Positions 62,789-64,000 of a stretch of 64,000 nucleotides of DNA are shown here, one piece after another. Source of the DNA: Mucilaginibacter phyllosphaerae. Its GTDB lineage: Bacteria > Bacteroidota > Bacteroidia > Sphingobacteriales > Sphingobacteriaceae. The position numbers were made by a program, and so were the translations under genes. Location of the stretch: positions 372,001 to 436,000 of the forward strand of contig NZ_SNQG01000004.1 of NCBI RefSeq assembly GCF_004378255.1. The letters are read 5' to 3'. Below the pieces are notes generated by a model that saw nothing but the letters and a program-made list of their open reading frames with translations, did not search any database and was not told where the DNA came from. The number at the start of each line of letters is the position of its first letter. Positions within the stretch are counted from its first letter, which is position 1.

Positions 62789-63190
62789 TTATTTACTTGC
62801 TGCAGGTGTTTTGGCAATTACTTCGCCTACAATATTTAAATATTTAGTAGGGGTTTTTGCGTTTGATGTAACCACAATCGTTTTGTTGAACGGCTGTGCA
62901 GCAGCTGCGTTATAAGTAATTTTAATGTTACCTTTTGCACCTTTTAAAACTGGTGTTTTGGTGTAATCTGCTATAGTACAGCCACATGTTGGTTTAACTT
63001 CTGTTAATATCAAAGGCTCTACGCCAACATTGGTAAACTCAAATACGGTGGTAACCGGGGTGCCCTGTGGTATTTTACCAAAATCGTGTTTTTCCTCGTT
63101 AAATTTAAACTCGGGTTTAGTGTCGGTTTGGGCCGATGCGTTATAGGCAAAACCTAAAACTACGGCACATATCAATAATATTTTTTTCAT
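62789..63190 (-). CDS. DUF1573 periplasmic protein
   Basis: The 133-residue protein has a signal peptide (MKKILLICAVVLGFAYNASAQ) and a single DUF1573 domain: FKFNEEKHDFGKIPQGTPVTTVFEFTNVG, PLILTEVKPTCGCTIADYTKTPVLKGAKGNIKITYN, FNKTIVVTSNAKTPTKYLNIVGEV. The CGCT motif is typical. The family has an Ig-like fold (ASH/MSP-like) and is abundant in Bacteroidota, usually without known function. It has its own consensus promoter upstream and a hairpin downstream, so it is a single-gene unit. Confidence 0.88.
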   Translation of the reverse strand: MKKILLICAVVLGFAYNASAQTDTKPEFKFNEEKHDFGKIPQGTPVTTVFEFTNVGVEPLILTEVKPTCGCTIADYTKTPVLKGAKGNIKITYNAAAAQPFNKTIVVTSNAKTPTKYLNIVGEVIAKTPAASK

Positions 63191-63210
63191 GGTTACGTGT
63201 TTGATTATTA

Positions 63211-63240
63211 CAAATATAAAAGGTTTAACCTAAATTCAAA
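63211..63240 (-). promoter_or_regulatory. Promoter of the DUF1573 gene
   Basis: On the minus strand TTTG (63240-63237) and TATATTTG (63218-63211) match the Bacteroidota -33 and -7 (TAnnTTTG) elements with an 18-base spacer. The -7 element ends 20 bases before the ATG at 63190, giving a short leader of a dozen or so bases. Confidence 0.7.
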
Positions 63241-63327
63241 ACTATTGTAAAAACTATATGTTTTAAAACTACCCATAATAAAAACCAAATAGAAATTCCT
63301 AATTTTACCGCCTAAACAAAATTTTAT

Positions 63328-64000
63328 ATGCCCGAAACTGTAATACACACTGGCATCGAAAATGCTGCCGAACTCAGTTTTGACGATTTTAAAAAAATTG
63401 TGATCGATGATTACCGTGTTGGCTTTCAAAGCCGCCAGGCCAGTATTATTGGCCGGCGCGAAGTGCTGACAGGTAAAGCCAAGTTTGGTATTTTTGGCGA
63501 CGGTAAAGAAGTTGCCCAACTGGCCATGGCCCGCGCTTTTCGTAAAGGCGACTGGCGTGCAGGTTATTACCGCGACCAAACTTTTATGTTTGCTACCGGT
63601 ATGAGCAATCTTAAAGAGTTTTTTGCACAGCTATATGCCAACCCCGATATCGAAAAAGACCCCGCATCTGCCGGCAGGCAAATGAATTGCCATTATGCAA
63701 CCCGCTTTGTTGATGCTGATGGTAACTGGACCAACCAGGCCGAAACCATGAACTGCGCTGCCGATATTTCCACCACGGGCGGGCATATGCCGCGTTTACT
63801 TGGTTTAGCTTATGCTTCTAAATTATATCGCCAGAATAAGGAGCTTGAATATTTAAAGCAATTCTCGGTTAATGGAAACGAGGTTGCCTTTGGTACCATT
63901 GGCAACGGCTCAACATCCGAAGGGCTGTTTTTTGAAGCCTTTAATGCCGCGGGGGTTTTACAGGTGCCTATGGCAATTTCCATCTGGGATGATGCCTACG
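63328..64000 (+). CDS. 2-oxoacid dehydrogenase E1 (fused alpha-beta type), 5' part only
   Basis: The frame opens with ATG at 63328 and runs to the window end (224 codons seen). It reads as a thiamine-diphosphate-dependent E1 alpha region: ELSFDDFKKIVIDDYRVGFQSRQASIIGRREVLTGKAKFGIFGDGKEVAQLAMARAF, YYRDQTFMFATGMS, GGHMPRLLGLAYASK, and GTIGNGSTSEGLFFEAFNAAGVLQVP, where GNGSTSEG...N is the ThDP/Mg2+ motif. In Bacteroidota such proteins are about 650-800 residues with alpha and beta parts fused, acting on branched-chain 2-oxoacids or pyruvate. It is divergent from the DUF1573 gene. Substrate and C-terminus lie outside this view. Confidence 0.88.
   Translation, partial: MPETVIHTGIENAAELSFDDFKKIVIDDYRVGFQSRQASIIGRREVLTGKAKFGIFGDGKEVAQLAMARAFRKGDWRAGYYRDQTFMFATGMSNLKEFFAQLYANPDIEKDPASAGRQMNCHYATRFVDADGNWTNQAETMNCAADISTTGGHMPRLLGLAYASKLYRQNKELEYLKQFSVNGNEVAFGTIGNGSTSEGLFFEAFNAAGVLQVPMAISIWDDAY

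Overview
The window looks like a chromosomal segment of a Bacteroidota bacterium, most likely Sphingobacteriaceae and possibly Mucilaginibacter. The reasons are a type IX secretion (T9SS) C-terminal sorting domain with a PorP/SprF partner, a SusC/SusD utilisation locus run by a hybrid two-component system, Bacteroidota-type promoters (TAnnTTTG), a tmRNA tag ending NGENNYALAA, and moderate GC. The genus is inference; no rRNA is present.

Layout. (1) 1-4816: the 3' part of a giant repeat-built surface protein (MBG and cadherin-like domains, T9SS type B signal) and its PorP/SprF-like partner. (2) 5095-8956: a compact three-gene unit: a VioB-type ferritin-like protein with a Cys-rich tail, a DUF692 multinuclear iron oxidase and a DUF2063 (BufC/HvfC) partner. 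This looks like a peptide-modifying system in which the substrate may be fused to an enzyme. (3) 8953-11587, minus strand: an MFS transporter and an NtrC-type regulator. (4) 11658-27523: a galactan utilisation locus. A hybrid sensor (minus) is divergent from SusC-SusD-SusE, GH53 endo-galactanase, a clan GH-A hydrolase and a GH2 beta-galactosidase. A perfect 17-bp direct repeat lies in the control region. (5) 27531-33496: a PAS histidine kinase, an M1 peptidase and two small membrane proteins.

(6) 33533-57253: an extracellular contractile injection system (eCIS). The plus-strand operon 35922-56665 holds cap, sheath, three tube proteins, DUF5908, LysM hub, VgrG-like spike, gp25, PAAR-like tip, baseplate J, S74 fibre, a second baseplate protein, tape measure and AAA+ ATPase, plus a few proteins I cannot assign. 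It is flanked on the minus strand by two candidate cargo genes whose N-termini share a leader-like segment. One cargo is pore-former-like and sits beside a small acidic partner; the other is a DUF4157 protein. Two divergent consensus promoters on either side of one perfect inverted repeat could co-regulate the cargo pair and the machine.

(7) 57583-59652: a propeller-only lipoprotein, then a five-repeat CRISPR array (46-bp repeats, 30-bp spacers) directly abutting a 5'-truncated Cas9 C-terminus: a decayed type II-C locus. (8) 59728-64000: tmRNA (ssrA), an acyltransferase-3 protein, an aminotransferase, DUF1573, and the start of a fused 2-oxoacid dehydrogenase E1. Family names come from recognised motifs and domain architecture; no database search was run.
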